Shown here piece by piece: positions 45,651 to 53,560 of a stretch of 64,000 nt of DNA; the stretch's first letter is position 1, and every line of letters starts with the position of its first letter. A program made the translations under genes and the position numbers. Source of the DNA: Negativicutes bacterium (lineage in GTDB: Bacteria; Bacillota_C; Negativicutes; Sporomusales_B; JARLHX01); assembly GCA_031292035.1 (NCBI GenBank), contig JARLHX010000423.1, forward strand, positions 184,357 through 248,356, read 5' to 3'. The notes under the pieces are model-generated. The model ran no database searches, was not told where the DNA came from, and saw only the letters and a program-made list of their open reading frames with translations.

Positions 45651-45758
45651 TTACAGGTCATCCAGCCATTTGGCGATGTTGACATGGTTGCGGCCAGGGT
45701 CCAGCGGGTTGATAAGGTCGGAATGGCTGATCACCTGCGGGAAATTGATTTTTTCCAC
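45651..45758 (-). CDS. Possible 35-codon small ORF
   Basis: On the minus strand GTG 45758, with GAGGGAG 7 nt upstream, opens 35 codons to TAA 45653-45651; the product includes SHSDLINPLDPG and ends NIAKWLDDL. It is in the same frame as the upstream glycosylase gene, separated by its TAA and 10 sense codons. I do not recognise it. It could be a real small protein or the remnant of a longer C-terminus. Confidence 0.35.
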   Translation of the reverse strand: MEKINFPQVISHSDLINPLDPGRNHVNIAKWLDDL

Positions 45759-45788
45759 GCCATCACTCCCTCTATGTGCTTGATAATA

Positions 45789-46328
45789 TTATGGTTCCCG
45801 CCGAAGGTCCGGGTTATGCTTCAGAGCAAGGCAAAGATCATGCAACGCCTGATAATAGGCGAGTTGCTCGGTGAAAAGCATCCGGTTCAGGCCGCTGGGC
45901 GACGGCAGGACAAAATCAATGATTCCCGGCACCATCTCGGCTGGCTGACGGCCGCAGACCACCTCGCTCATACCGGCGAATTCCTTATATACGCCAATTC
46001 CGGCATAGGCGGCGATTCGGGGTTGGAGGCGGCTGAGCTTTTCGCGGAGGATGTCCCGGCCGGCGCGAAATTCGGCTTTGGTGATTTCGGCCGCGGTGCG
46101 GCTGGGCCGGGCGACGATGTTGGTGATGCCATAGCCGTAGGCTGGCAGGGTGACGGCTTCTTCAGGTTTGAGCTGGCGGGGAGTGAGGCCGGCGGTGTAC
46201 AGCAATTTCCAAAATTTATTGGAATAACCGGCGAAATGGTGGCCGGTTTCGGCCGAACGGGCTCCCGGATTGAAGCCGATAAAGACGACGGCAAGACCGG
46301 GAGTGAGGATATCGCTGACTTCTTGCAT
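45789..46328 (-). CDS. mug: Mug-type uracil/thymine mismatch DNA glycosylase
   Basis: A 179-residue protein from ATG 46328, preceded by AAAGGAG; an upstream in-frame start lacks a site. VFIGFNPGARSAETGHHFAGYSNKFWKLLY is the catalytic and uracil-pocket region of the Mug/TDG family (GFNPG in place of GINPG), and LPSPSGLNR is the minor-groove loop. It would remove uracil or thymine opposite guanine. Single gene, divergent from the DJ-1 gene. Confidence 0.88.
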   Translation of the reverse strand: MQEVSDILTPGLAVVFIGFNPGARSAETGHHFAGYSNKFWKLLYTAGLTPRQLKPEEAVTLPAYGYGITNIVARPSRTAAEITKAEFRAGRDILREKLSRLQPRIAAYAGIGVYKEFAGMSEVVCGRQPAEMVPGIIDFVLPSPSGLNRMLFTEQLAYYQALHDLCLALKHNPDLRREP

Positions 46329-46426
46329 AACTTCTCCTTTATGGCAGGATTCACGGCTGGCCGGGAGGAATATTTTCAGCATAGCATCTACGGCTAACCG
46401 GCAATTAAAAAGGGGAGGCGATGGAT

Positions 46427-46984
46427 ATGAAAATTGCGTTTGTTATTTATACTGATATGACTGTCCTGGATTTCATTGGAATCTACGACCCGCTCACCAG
46501 GCTCAATTCCATGGGATTTATGCCGGATGTCACCTGGGATATTTGCGCTTATACCGAAGAGGTGCGCGATACGACAGGTATGCGGTTCACCCCGGACAAG
46601 GTCGGCCCGTTGCTTGATCATTATGATATGGTGGTACTGCCAGGCGGATTCGGTTCGCGAAAACTGGTCAAAGATGCCGCCTTTATCAATTGGCTTAAAA
46701 CGGCAGCCCACTGTCCCCTCAAGGTCTCGGTCTGTACCGGGGCGCTGCTATGGGGAGCGGCGGGATTTTTGGCCGACAAACCGGCCACCACTCATCCTGG
46801 GGCGTACGATGACCTGAAGGACTACTGCCTGGAAGTGCGGGACGAACGGGTGGTGGATGCCGGCGATGTCATCACCTCCCGCGGGGTGACGGCAGCTATC
46901 GATATCGGGCTTTATCTGTGCGAAAAACTGGCCGGCCGGGAAGTCCGCGAGGAAATCCGGCGGCAGATGGACTACCAGTGTTAA
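46427..46984 (+). CDS. DJ-1/PfpI-family protein
   Basis: A 185-residue protein from ATG 46427 (GGAGG 8 nt upstream; ATG 46421 is too close). It has the class I amidotransferase-like fold: FVIYTDMTVLDFIGIYDPL, VVLPGGFGSRKL, and the nucleophile elbow SVCTGALLWGAAG with Cys. The following TTHPGAYDDL supplies a His. This pattern is close to isonitrile hydratase-like members, but substrate is unknown. First of three plus-strand genes that almost touch. Confidence 0.85.
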   Translation: MKIAFVIYTDMTVLDFIGIYDPLTRLNSMGFMPDVTWDICAYTEEVRDTTGMRFTPDKVGPLLDHYDMVVLPGGFGSRKLVKDAAFINWLKTAAHCPLKVSVCTGALLWGAAGFLADKPATTHPGAYDDLKDYCLEVRDERVVDAGDVITSRGVTAAIDIGLYLCEKLAGREVREEIRRQMDYQC

Positions 46985-46995
46985 CCAAGGAAACA

Positions 46996-47829
46996 GTGAC
47001 CGGCCAGGTTGTTGTTTCTGTCCGGGTGGCCAAACAACTGATTGCGCGGGCCATCTACCATTTGCCGGAGGTGCAGCAAGCGCTGCGTCAGGGCAAAATC
47101 GTACTGAAAGCCGGTACCACTGTTGCGCCACTGGCCGAGCTTCTCGGCGCACCGCCCTTGCGCATAGGCGGACGGATTACTCCTGACGGAGCCCGCAACG
47201 CCAAAATGTTGGCAGAAGCACCGCACATAGTCGTCATCGAAGACGGGCAGTGGCGGGCGGCCGACCGCAGTCTGCCGGAGGATATGGCCGGAATGGGGCC
47301 AGGTGATGTTTTCATCACCGGAGCCAACGCCCTGGACGCCAGTGGGGTGGCCGGACTGATGGCCGGGATGCCTGGCGGCAGCGTGGCCGGGAAGGCCCTG
47401 TCCAATCTGGCGTCTGAGGGGATAAACACTATTATTGCCGTCGGCCTGGAAAAACTCATTCCCGGCGCGATTATCGACATTTGCCGTCTGGCCGGCCGGA
47501 AGAAAATCGACAAATCCATGGGGATGGCGGTAGGACTGATGCCGTTATTCGGAAAGGTGGTCACCGAACAGCTGGCATTGGAACTGATGACCGGCGTGAC
47601 CGCCACGGTCATCGGGGCCGGCGGCATCAATGGCGCGGAAGGGGCTACTACCATGCTGGTGACCGGCACGGACAGTCAGGTGCAGGACGCCTTTGCCCTG
47701 ATCGCCGGACTGCGGGCTGCACCCGGCTGCGGCCACTCCGACAGTCTGGTTTCCTGCGAAACATACGGATATAGCTGCGGCCACCATCTGGCCTGCATAT
47801 ACAAGCAGGGCATGCCGCAAGAAGGATAA
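46996..47829 (+). CDS. Unrecognised Gly-rich protein, about 277 aa
   Basis: Start chosen at GTG 46996 with AAGGA just upstream; a longer frame begins inside the DJ-1 gene at 46918. I do not recognise the family. The sequence is soluble and alpha/beta-like: VLKAGTTVAPLAELLG, GGRITPDGARNAKML, MGPGDVFITGANALDASG, MPGGSVAGKALSN, LIPGAIIDICRLAGRK, then VIGAGGINGAEGATTMLVTG. The C-terminus has Cys/His residues (CGHSD, CETYGYSCGHHLAC) that could bind a metal. Lies 11 nt after the DJ-1 gene and 3 nt before a Gate-domain membrane gene, so the three probably act together. Confidence 0.72.
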   Translation: MTGQVVVSVRVAKQLIARAIYHLPEVQQALRQGKIVLKAGTTVAPLAELLGAPPLRIGGRITPDGARNAKMLAEAPHIVVIEDGQWRAADRSLPEDMAGMGPGDVFITGANALDASGVAGLMAGMPGGSVAGKALSNLASEGINTIIAVGLEKLIPGAIIDICRLAGRKKIDKSMGMAVGLMPLFGKVVTEQLALELMTGVTATVIGAGGINGAEGATTMLVTGTDSQVQDAFALIAGLRAAPGCGHSDSLVSCETYGYSCGHHLACIYKQGMPQEG

Positions 47830-47832
47830 ACC

Positions 47833-48789
47833 ATGACAGAAATGATCGCAGCAGCATTGTTGGCTACTTTCGCTGTAATGAAAACCGTCGTGCCCTCGCT
47901 GGCGCTTGGGCTGTTTTTAGCTAATTTATCGGTCCACGGGGACTTTGCCGCCAGGGGACGACGATTTATTCCGCTGATTACCAGGCTGACCGGCCTGCCG
48001 GCAGCCTGTGCCTTGTCGGTGATACTGGCTGTTGGCGACCGTACCGCCGGGATGGCGGCTGTGGCCCAGGCCAGGACGCTGGCCGGACTGAGCGACAGGG
48101 AAGTGATTGCCGCCAATCTGGTGGCCAAAGCCCCGTCGGTGCTGCAGTTCTTCCTTTTTTCTTTTATTCCGGTCATGGTGGCCCTCTATCCGCGGCCAAT
48201 CGCCATCCGGTTTTTGACGGTATATTTTCTGGCGTTTGTTATTATCTCCCTGGTGGGTATCGGCTACGCCCGGCTGATTGGCCGGAGGCAGGACTGCGCT
48301 CCTCCCGCCGTCACCGCGGCCGTTGAAGCCGAAGGGGGCTGGCAGGCGGTGGCGACCGCTGCCACTGAGGTATGGCGGCCGCTTTTGACCATGTCCTGGT
48401 GGATGGCCGGCATGTCTTTTGCGGTGATGCTGTTAATCCAGACAGGGTATCTCGACCGGCTGACCGACCATCTCCCCTTGCTGGCGAGGCTGGGGCTGGA
48501 CGCCAATATGTTGTCTTTGGCCGGAGTCGGCTTGGTCAGTATGATGGGCGGTGTGGCTGCGGCGGGTGCGGCGCTGCAGGCCGGTGCTCTGCCGTCAGGC
48601 AGCGTGGTGCCGCTGCTGCTGACTATCTCTGTGCTGCACAATCTTTATGATCTCTTTGCCGCGGCGCTGCCCCGCTATATGGCCATATTCGGCCACCGGC
48701 TGGGGCTGAAGGTGTCGTTGGCCGGTTTTGCCGTCACCCAGGCGGTGATGTTGGCCATGCTGGCGGCGACGATTTTAGGCTGGATATAA
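47833..48789 (+). CDS. Membrane protein with nucleoside-recognition (Gate) domain
   Basis: A 318-residue inner-membrane protein with about eight helices. LTGLPAACALSVILAVGDRTAGMAAV and LVAKAPSVLQFFLFSFIPVMVALY, with the mirror half SLAGVGLVSMMGGVAAAGAAL, fit the Gate/nucleoside-recognition domain also found in SpmA/SpmB and FeoB. Substrate is unknown. ATG 47833 is 3 nt after the preceding stop. Confidence 0.78.
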   Translation: MTEMIAAALLATFAVMKTVVPSLALGLFLANLSVHGDFAARGRRFIPLITRLTGLPAACALSVILAVGDRTAGMAAVAQARTLAGLSDREVIAANLVAKAPSVLQFFLFSFIPVMVALYPRPIAIRFLTVYFLAFVIISLVGIGYARLIGRRQDCAPPAVTAAVEAEGGWQAVATAATEVWRPLLTMSWWMAGMSFAVMLLIQTGYLDRLTDHLPLLARLGLDANMLSLAGVGLVSMMGGVAAAGAALQAGALPSGSVVPLLLTISVLHNLYDLFAAALPRYMAIFGHRLGLKVSLAGFAVTQAVMLAMLAATILGWI

Positions 48790-48791
48790 CA

Positions 48792-48836
48792 GGCAGGATG
48801 AAAGGCGAGTGCTTTTCATCCTGCCTCTTCTTTTTT
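48792..48836 (+). terminator. Terminator overlapping the end of the convergent EamA gene
   Basis: GGCAGGATGAAA and TTTCATCCTGCC arms followed by a long T-rich tail. The right arm contains the stop codon of the minus-strand EamA gene. Confidence 0.88.
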
Positions 48837-49739
48837 TGCAGGGGGCATAAAGTCGGTTTTATCATCGCCGGTCTTTCTCCGGACCTTGACTGCCAGCACC
48901 GCCCCGACCAGTACAGTCAGACCGCCGGCGATCTGGGCGAGGGTCAGACGGTCGGCGAAGAAGAGGGCCGAAAAGCCGAAGGTGATCAGCGGTTCAACTG
49001 TGCTCAGGATGGAGGCTTTGGTCGGGCCGATCAGCTCCAGGCCGCGGAAGAGGGTGAGCATGGCCATGATGGTGGAAAAGGCGACAATTCCGGCGAGGGC
49101 CAGCCAGGCAGGCGGAGGCAGGTGGTAATTGAGACTGCCGGATGCCAGGCCGGAAAGCGAGAGGGAAAGGGCGGCGAACATGGCGGCAAAGGCGCTGGTA
49201 ACCATCGGGGACAGGTTTTTCACCACCCGGTTGCCGAGCACGATATAGATCGAATAGACCACAGCCGAGCCCAGGGCCATCAGAACCCCTAGCGGGTTGA
49301 CGGCGGCCGGGGATGCGCCCAGTACCAGAGCAAGACCGGCGGTGGACAGGACAATGGCCGCCAGGGTGACGACCGAGAGTTTCTCCTTGTCGAAGACCAC
49401 TGCTAAAAGGGCCACGAAAACCGGGTAGGTATAGAGCAGCAGGGCTGCCAGCGAAGCCGGGATATAGAGGACAGCGGAAAAATAAAGAGAGGACTGACAG
49501 GCGTAAAGGACGCTGCCCAGGATGAACAGCAGGCCCAGCTCCCGGCGGGAAACGGCGATTTTTATGCCCCGCCGCCACAGGTAGCAAAAGAGCAGCAGGG
49601 CGGCGAATGCGAAGCGCAACTGGAGCAGGGTGACGACATTGGCGCCATACTGATAGGTAAACAGAGCGAAAATCGGCATGAGGCCAAAGCCCACGGTCGA
49701 GAACAGGACCAGGGCCACACCGGTATAATATGGACTCAA
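48816..49739 (-). CDS. EamA-family (DMT) transporter
   Basis: A 307-residue protein with ten predicted helices in two EamA halves: VLFSTVGFGLMPIFALFTYQYGANVVTLLQLRFAFAALLL in the first, LMALGSAVVYSIYIVLGN opening the second and TVEPLITFGFSALFFADRL near the end. Start is TTG 49739, with GGTGAG upstream. Members export amino acids or metabolites. Last gene of an Lrp-FeS-EamA run; the Lrp regulator suggests an amino-acid-linked substrate. Confidence 0.88.
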   Translation of the reverse strand: MSPYYTGVALVLFSTVGFGLMPIFALFTYQYGANVVTLLQLRFAFAALLLFCYLWRRGIKIAVSRRELGLLFILGSVLYACQSSLYFSAVLYIPASLAALLLYTYPVFVALLAVVFDKEKLSVVTLAAIVLSTAGLALVLGASPAAVNPLGVLMALGSAVVYSIYIVLGNRVVKNLSPMVTSAFAAMFAALSLSLSGLASGSLNYHLPPPAWLALAGIVAFSTIMAMLTLFRGLELIGPTKASILSTVEPLITFGFSALFFADRLTLAQIAGGLTVLVGAVLAVKVRRKTGDDKTDFMPPAKKEEAG

Positions 49740-49787
49740 GTTGACTCACCAACCAATTCTTTGCGAAGCTTTTCAAGAGAAAGCCTC

Positions 49788-50897
49788 TTATATTTTGCCC
49801 CGTTCCCGGGCGATCTGCAGCATCTGTTCGGTCTTGTCTTTCGGCGGGACATGGACTGTCTCGCGGTGCACCAGAGTAATGGCGTGGCGAGGGCAGGCCC
49901 GGACGCAGGCCCCGCAACCCAGACAGCGCTGGCTATCTGACATAGCCTTTTTCGCAGTCTCTCCGGCGGAGAGGGAAAGGGCATGAATATGGCAACTGGC
50001 GGTGCAAAGACCGCAGCCACTGCACTTGTCGACATCGACGGTGGAAATGAAGTTGCTGGGGCGAACGGCGGCAATGCCGTGCTCGTTGATGGTGCGAAGG
50101 GCCCCGCAGCAGCAGCCGCAGCAGTGGCAGAGAAAAGCCGGGTTGTTCTGGACGTTGTCAGCCAAATGGACAAGGCCCAGCTTTTCGGTGGTTTCTAGCA
50201 CCCGGAGCAGTTCATCGGCTGAGGCTGGCCGGGCAAAGCCCCTGCTGATCAGCCATTCGGCGGCGACGCCCAGCGAGGTGCAGACATCTTCGACCGGAGC
50301 GGCGCAGGCGGTGCCCCGGTGGCGGGCCTGGTGGCGGCAATAGCACATGGTCAGCGAGCCCTTGCCGGCGTCACGGATCATGGCTGACGCCTTTTCGTAG
50401 TCGAGCACTTCGGTGGTCAGTCCGCCAGGCATGGCGCTTTCATAAGCCCAGGTCTGGAACAGCTTGGTGTCGGCCCCGAAAAATTCCTGGGCCACACCAG
50501 GCTGCTGATGATATTGTTCGAAGAGATCGGCCAACTCGCTCAGCGGCAGCTTGTCGGTGACCCGCATGAAGGTATATTCAAAAAAACCGATGACCAGGGG
50601 ACTCAAGGCATATAGCACCCGGTCCTTGCGCGGAATGTCCATCACCAGTCCCTTGGCGGCCATGCCGTCCAAATAGCCCCGCAGAGTATCGGCCGACAGG
50701 CCGGTGAGCCTGCTTAATTTATCGATGGTGACAAAGCCGGCGGGGAACTGGCTGCCGATGGCGGCTTCCGGCTCGGTATACATGATATGCAGAATGCGCA
50801 TCAGCGTCTCGCCCGGCGGCGCACCCACCGGATTGCGGTTCAGGCGCTCGGCCAGTGCTTGGAAGACTGCGTTTTTCGTTGTTCCCAGGTGACCCAT
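49788..50897 (-). CDS. 4Fe-4S dicluster protein with N-terminal winged helix
   Basis: A 369-residue cytosolic protein. Residues about 50-100 form a winged-helix-like region (FVTIDKLSRLTGLSADTLRGYLDGMAAKGLV). A middle Cys cluster (CYCRHQARHRGTACAAP, and CHCCGCCCGALR) may bind another cofactor. The C-terminal third has two ferredoxin motifs (CSGCGLCTASC and CLGCGACVRACP). This arrangement is known in anaerobes but its reaction is not established. It lies between an Lrp gene (15 nt) and an EamA gene (48 nt) on the same strand. Confidence 0.82.
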   Translation of the reverse strand: MGHLGTTKNAVFQALAERLNRNPVGAPPGETLMRILHIMYTEPEAAIGSQFPAGFVTIDKLSRLTGLSADTLRGYLDGMAAKGLVMDIPRKDRVLYALSPLVIGFFEYTFMRVTDKLPLSELADLFEQYHQQPGVAQEFFGADTKLFQTWAYESAMPGGLTTEVLDYEKASAMIRDAGKGSLTMCYCRHQARHRGTACAAPVEDVCTSLGVAAEWLISRGFARPASADELLRVLETTEKLGLVHLADNVQNNPAFLCHCCGCCCGALRTINEHGIAAVRPSNFISTVDVDKCSGCGLCTASCHIHALSLSAGETAKKAMSDSQRCLGCGACVRACPRHAITLVHRETVHVPPKDKTEQMLQIARERGKI

Positions 50898-50912
50898 GAC
50901 ATCACTTCCTGT

Positions 50913-51326
50913 CTATTTTAAGGTATCGATCGACAGACTGACGCGATAGTTGCCGAAACGGAGGATGCCTTCCAGCAACTGGTTCAGCTCTTCGTGGGAG
51001 GCAAGCCGGGTCTGCAGCCAGTAGCAACCTTCGCCGCTCACCCGGTGGGCCGCAGCGATGCGCTCCTCCTGCTGCACAAAGCGGCGGAAGGGTGCATGGT
51101 CGGCGCTGTTCATGAAGACGGTGACAAACGCCAGGATGGGGCGGCCCAGTTTGGCGGCGTTTAGGCTGACGGTGAAGGTCTCGATGACGCCGGTATCCTG
51201 CAGCGCCTGGACCCGGGCGGCCACCGCCTGGCCGGTGAGATGGACCTTTTCGCCGATCTCCTTCCACTGGTAGCGGGAATTTTCCCGGAGCAAATTGAGT
51301 ATCGCCAGGTCGGTTTGATCGAGCAT
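50913..51326 (-). CDS. Lrp/AsnC-family regulator
   Basis: A 137-residue regulator from ATG 51326 (GAAAGGAAA upstream). Helix-turn-helix at residues about 3-50 (LDQTDLAILNLLRENSRYQWKEIGEKV, then LTGQAVAARVQAL), followed by the RAM ligand domain (ILAFVTVFMNS, RVSGEGCYWLQTRL). First gene of the minus-strand run with the FeS protein and EamA transporter, which it probably controls in response to an amino acid. Confidence 0.88.
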   Translation of the reverse strand: MLDQTDLAILNLLRENSRYQWKEIGEKVHLTGQAVAARVQALQDTGVIETFTVSLNAAKLGRPILAFVTVFMNSADHAPFRRFVQQEERIAAAHRVSGEGCYWLQTRLASHEELNQLLEGILRFGNYRVSLSIDTLK

Positions 51327-51443
51327 AGCTATTTTCCTTTCACCACGTAATCGAATCGACCGAAAGACTTGCATCAGACTCTCGTATTTTGAGCCGGTTT
51401 TGCTACAATAGTGATATAAGAAACAACTGGGAGGTTGAAATAG

Positions 51444-52202
51444 ATGGAACTTCGCCTAATCAGGCATGCCACCATGGTGGTGACCACAGCCGCCGGAAAA
51501 CTGCTGGTCGATCCCCTTTTTAGCCCGGCCGGGGCCATGCCGCCTATTGACAATTCCGCAAACGACCGCCGGAATCCTCTTGTCGAGCTGCCAGTTAGCG
51601 TGACCGAATTGAAAAAGGTGGACGCGGTGCTGGTGACCCACACCCACCGCGACCATTTTGACGCCGCGGCAGCAGAGGGGTTGCCCAAGGAGATAGCGCT
51701 ATTTTGCCAACCGGCAGATGAACAGAAACTGCGGGACTTAGAATTTGCGCGGGTCAACCCGGTTGCTGATAGCTTGACATGGGGAACCCTCCGCATCAGC
51801 CGCACCGGCGGCCAACACGGCACAGGCGTCATTGGCGAAAAAATGGGACCGGTGTCCGGTTATGTTCTCCAGCAGGCAGGGGAACCAACCCTCTATATTG
51901 CCGGCGACACCGTCTGGTGTCCAGTGGTGGCGGATAGCTTGGCGCAATATCAGCCAGATGTCATCGTCCTTTTTGCCGGGGCCGCCCAGTTTTTGACCGG
52001 CGATCCCATCACCATGAGCGCCGCCGATGTGGCGGCAGTTTGCCGGGCGGCACCGACGGCCCAGGTGGTGGTTGTCCATATGGAGAGCTTCAACCACTGC
52101 CTGCTCACCCGCCAACAGCTATCGGACTATCTGGCTGGGGAGGGTCTGCTGGAGCAGGTGACCATTCCCAGTGACGGGGACGTGCTGGAGTTTCAGGTCT
52201 GA
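51444..52202 (+). CDS. Metallo-beta-lactamase-fold hydrolase
   Basis: A 252-residue cytosolic MBL protein. HTHRDHFD is the HxHxDH metal motif, with LIRHATMVV near the start, GGQHGTG and later IAGDTVW and VVHMESFNHC providing the remaining ligands. It resembles the UlaG/UPF0173 branch. Substrate unknown. Stands alone; GGAGG precedes ATG 51444. Confidence 0.85.
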   Translation: MELRLIRHATMVVTTAAGKLLVDPLFSPAGAMPPIDNSANDRRNPLVELPVSVTELKKVDAVLVTHTHRDHFDAAAAEGLPKEIALFCQPADEQKLRDLEFARVNPVADSLTWGTLRISRTGGQHGTGVIGEKMGPVSGYVLQQAGEPTLYIAGDTVWCPVVADSLAQYQPDVIVLFAGAAQFLTGDPITMSAADVAAVCRAAPTAQVVVVHMESFNHCLLTRQQLSDYLAGEGLLEQVTIPSDGDVLEFQV

Positions 52203-52308
52203 AGCGGTCTGGACCCAGATGGATAGGGATTCTAGTTGCCGCCGCTGTCTCCTGGGCTTATAATAAGAGCCAGGGATCTTTCCAAATTTAGCGCGGGGGA
52301 ACAGCGAT

Positions 52309-53520
52309 ATGGCAAAACAAAGCAGAAAAGGAATCTGGATATTATCGCTCCTGCTTGTTGTGGGAGCCGCATTATACTTTCACAGCGGCGGAGAGAAGAG
52401 CAAGGAGACCGGTGCGCCCAAACAGCTCTATGACCTGCAAAAAAGCGGCGCCGGCTCGATTGCCGACTATACAGCCACCGCCAAGCGGATTCACGCAGCG
52501 GTGGATAGCGGACTGGCGGCAAAGGGAACGATTCAGAATGTGCAAGAGACTAACCGGGAAACGCCGCGGCAGAAGGTGGAGGGCTCAATCCGCTGGACTG
52601 CCAGGCAGCTGCAGTTAATTGTGCCGGACGACGCTAAGATCGAGACTGTGCAGCAGGCGCTGGCCGGACCACTGGGCAATACCGGCGGCGAGGTTTTATC
52701 CTCCCAGCCGGATAACTACCAGGGGCTGCCGGTGGTTAGGATCGACGTCGGTGTGCGCGATTCACTGGCCGGAGACCCGCTGACGCTGATTACTGACCGC
52801 ATTTATGTCAGCAAAAAGAAGGGCGACGTGACGTTGCCGATGCCGGCACGGCCGGAGGGATCAGGGAAATTGGCGATCATTATCGATGATTTCGGCTACA
52901 GCTCTGAACCGATTGGGGCATTTGCCGCCATTTCGCGACCGATTACCTTCTCGGTGCTGCCCTATCGGGCCTATAGCAGCGAGGCTGCCAGCCGGGGTCT
53001 GAGCTCAGGTCATCAGGTGATGCTCCATTTGCCGATGGAGGCTTTGTCAGCCGGCGAGCAAGCCGAACCGACGTCAATCACCGTCGGCATGGCTGACCAG
53101 GATATCCAGCAGGCGGTGACAAAAGCGGTTCAATCGTTGCCGGGAGTTATCGGTGTCAATAACCACCAGGGGTCAAGGGCGACCGCCGACCGCCGGGTGA
53201 TGAGAAATGTGTTGCCCATCCTCAAAGCCAATAGCCTGTTTTTCGTCGACAGCCGTACCAACAGTCAGTCGGTGGCCTTTGAAATGTCCCGCCAGCTGGG
53301 GCTGCGCACCGGCGAGAACGATCTTTTTATCGACAATAGCTCTGATGTGGAGTCGGTAAAAGCCCAGCTGCGTACCGCCGTCAGACTGGCCCTTCAACAT
53401 GGCAGCATGACCGTTATCGGCCATGCGCGCATGAATACCGCGACAGCGGTTCGGGAGATGATTCCCGAGATCGAGGCGGCAGGCGTCAAACTGGTATTTG
53501 AATCCGAAATGGTAAAATAA
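52309..53520 (+). CDS. Divergent polysaccharide deacetylase family protein (YibQ-like)
   Basis: A 403-residue membrane-anchored protein. Residues about 6-24 are a signal anchor (GIWILSLLLVVGAALYF). A linker to residue 185 is followed by the divergent deacetylase domain: KLAIIIDDFGYSSEPI (metal-binding DD), ISRPITFSVLPY, HQVMLHLPMEA (His), VNNHQGSRATAD and FFVDSRTNSQSVA. The domain is common in diderms and is thought to act on the cell envelope; the substrate is not known. Ends at a bidirectional terminator. Confidence 0.88.
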   Translation: MAKQSRKGIWILSLLLVVGAALYFHSGGEKSKETGAPKQLYDLQKSGAGSIADYTATAKRIHAAVDSGLAAKGTIQNVQETNRETPRQKVEGSIRWTARQLQLIVPDDAKIETVQQALAGPLGNTGGEVLSSQPDNYQGLPVVRIDVGVRDSLAGDPLTLITDRIYVSKKKGDVTLPMPARPEGSGKLAIIIDDFGYSSEPIGAFAAISRPITFSVLPYRAYSSEAASRGLSSGHQVMLHLPMEALSAGEQAEPTSITVGMADQDIQQAVTKAVQSLPGVIGVNNHQGSRATADRRVMRNVLPILKANSLFFVDSRTNSQSVAFEMSRQLGLRTGENDLFIDNSSDVESVKAQLRTAVRLALQHGSMTVIGHARMNTATAVREMIPEIEAAGVKLVFESEMVK

Positions 53521-53560
53521 AAAAATCCTCACCCCGATCAGGGGTGAGGATTTTTTATTA
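53521..53560. terminator. Bidirectional terminator
   Basis: AAATCCTCACCCC and GGGGTGAGGATTT arms with A- and T-runs on either side, between convergent genes. Confidence 0.92.

Noticed and set aside
45684..46397. 237-codon plus-strand open frame over the mug gene
   Set aside because: The minus strand encodes a clear Mug glycosylase with a ribosome-binding site; the plus-strand product has no family features.
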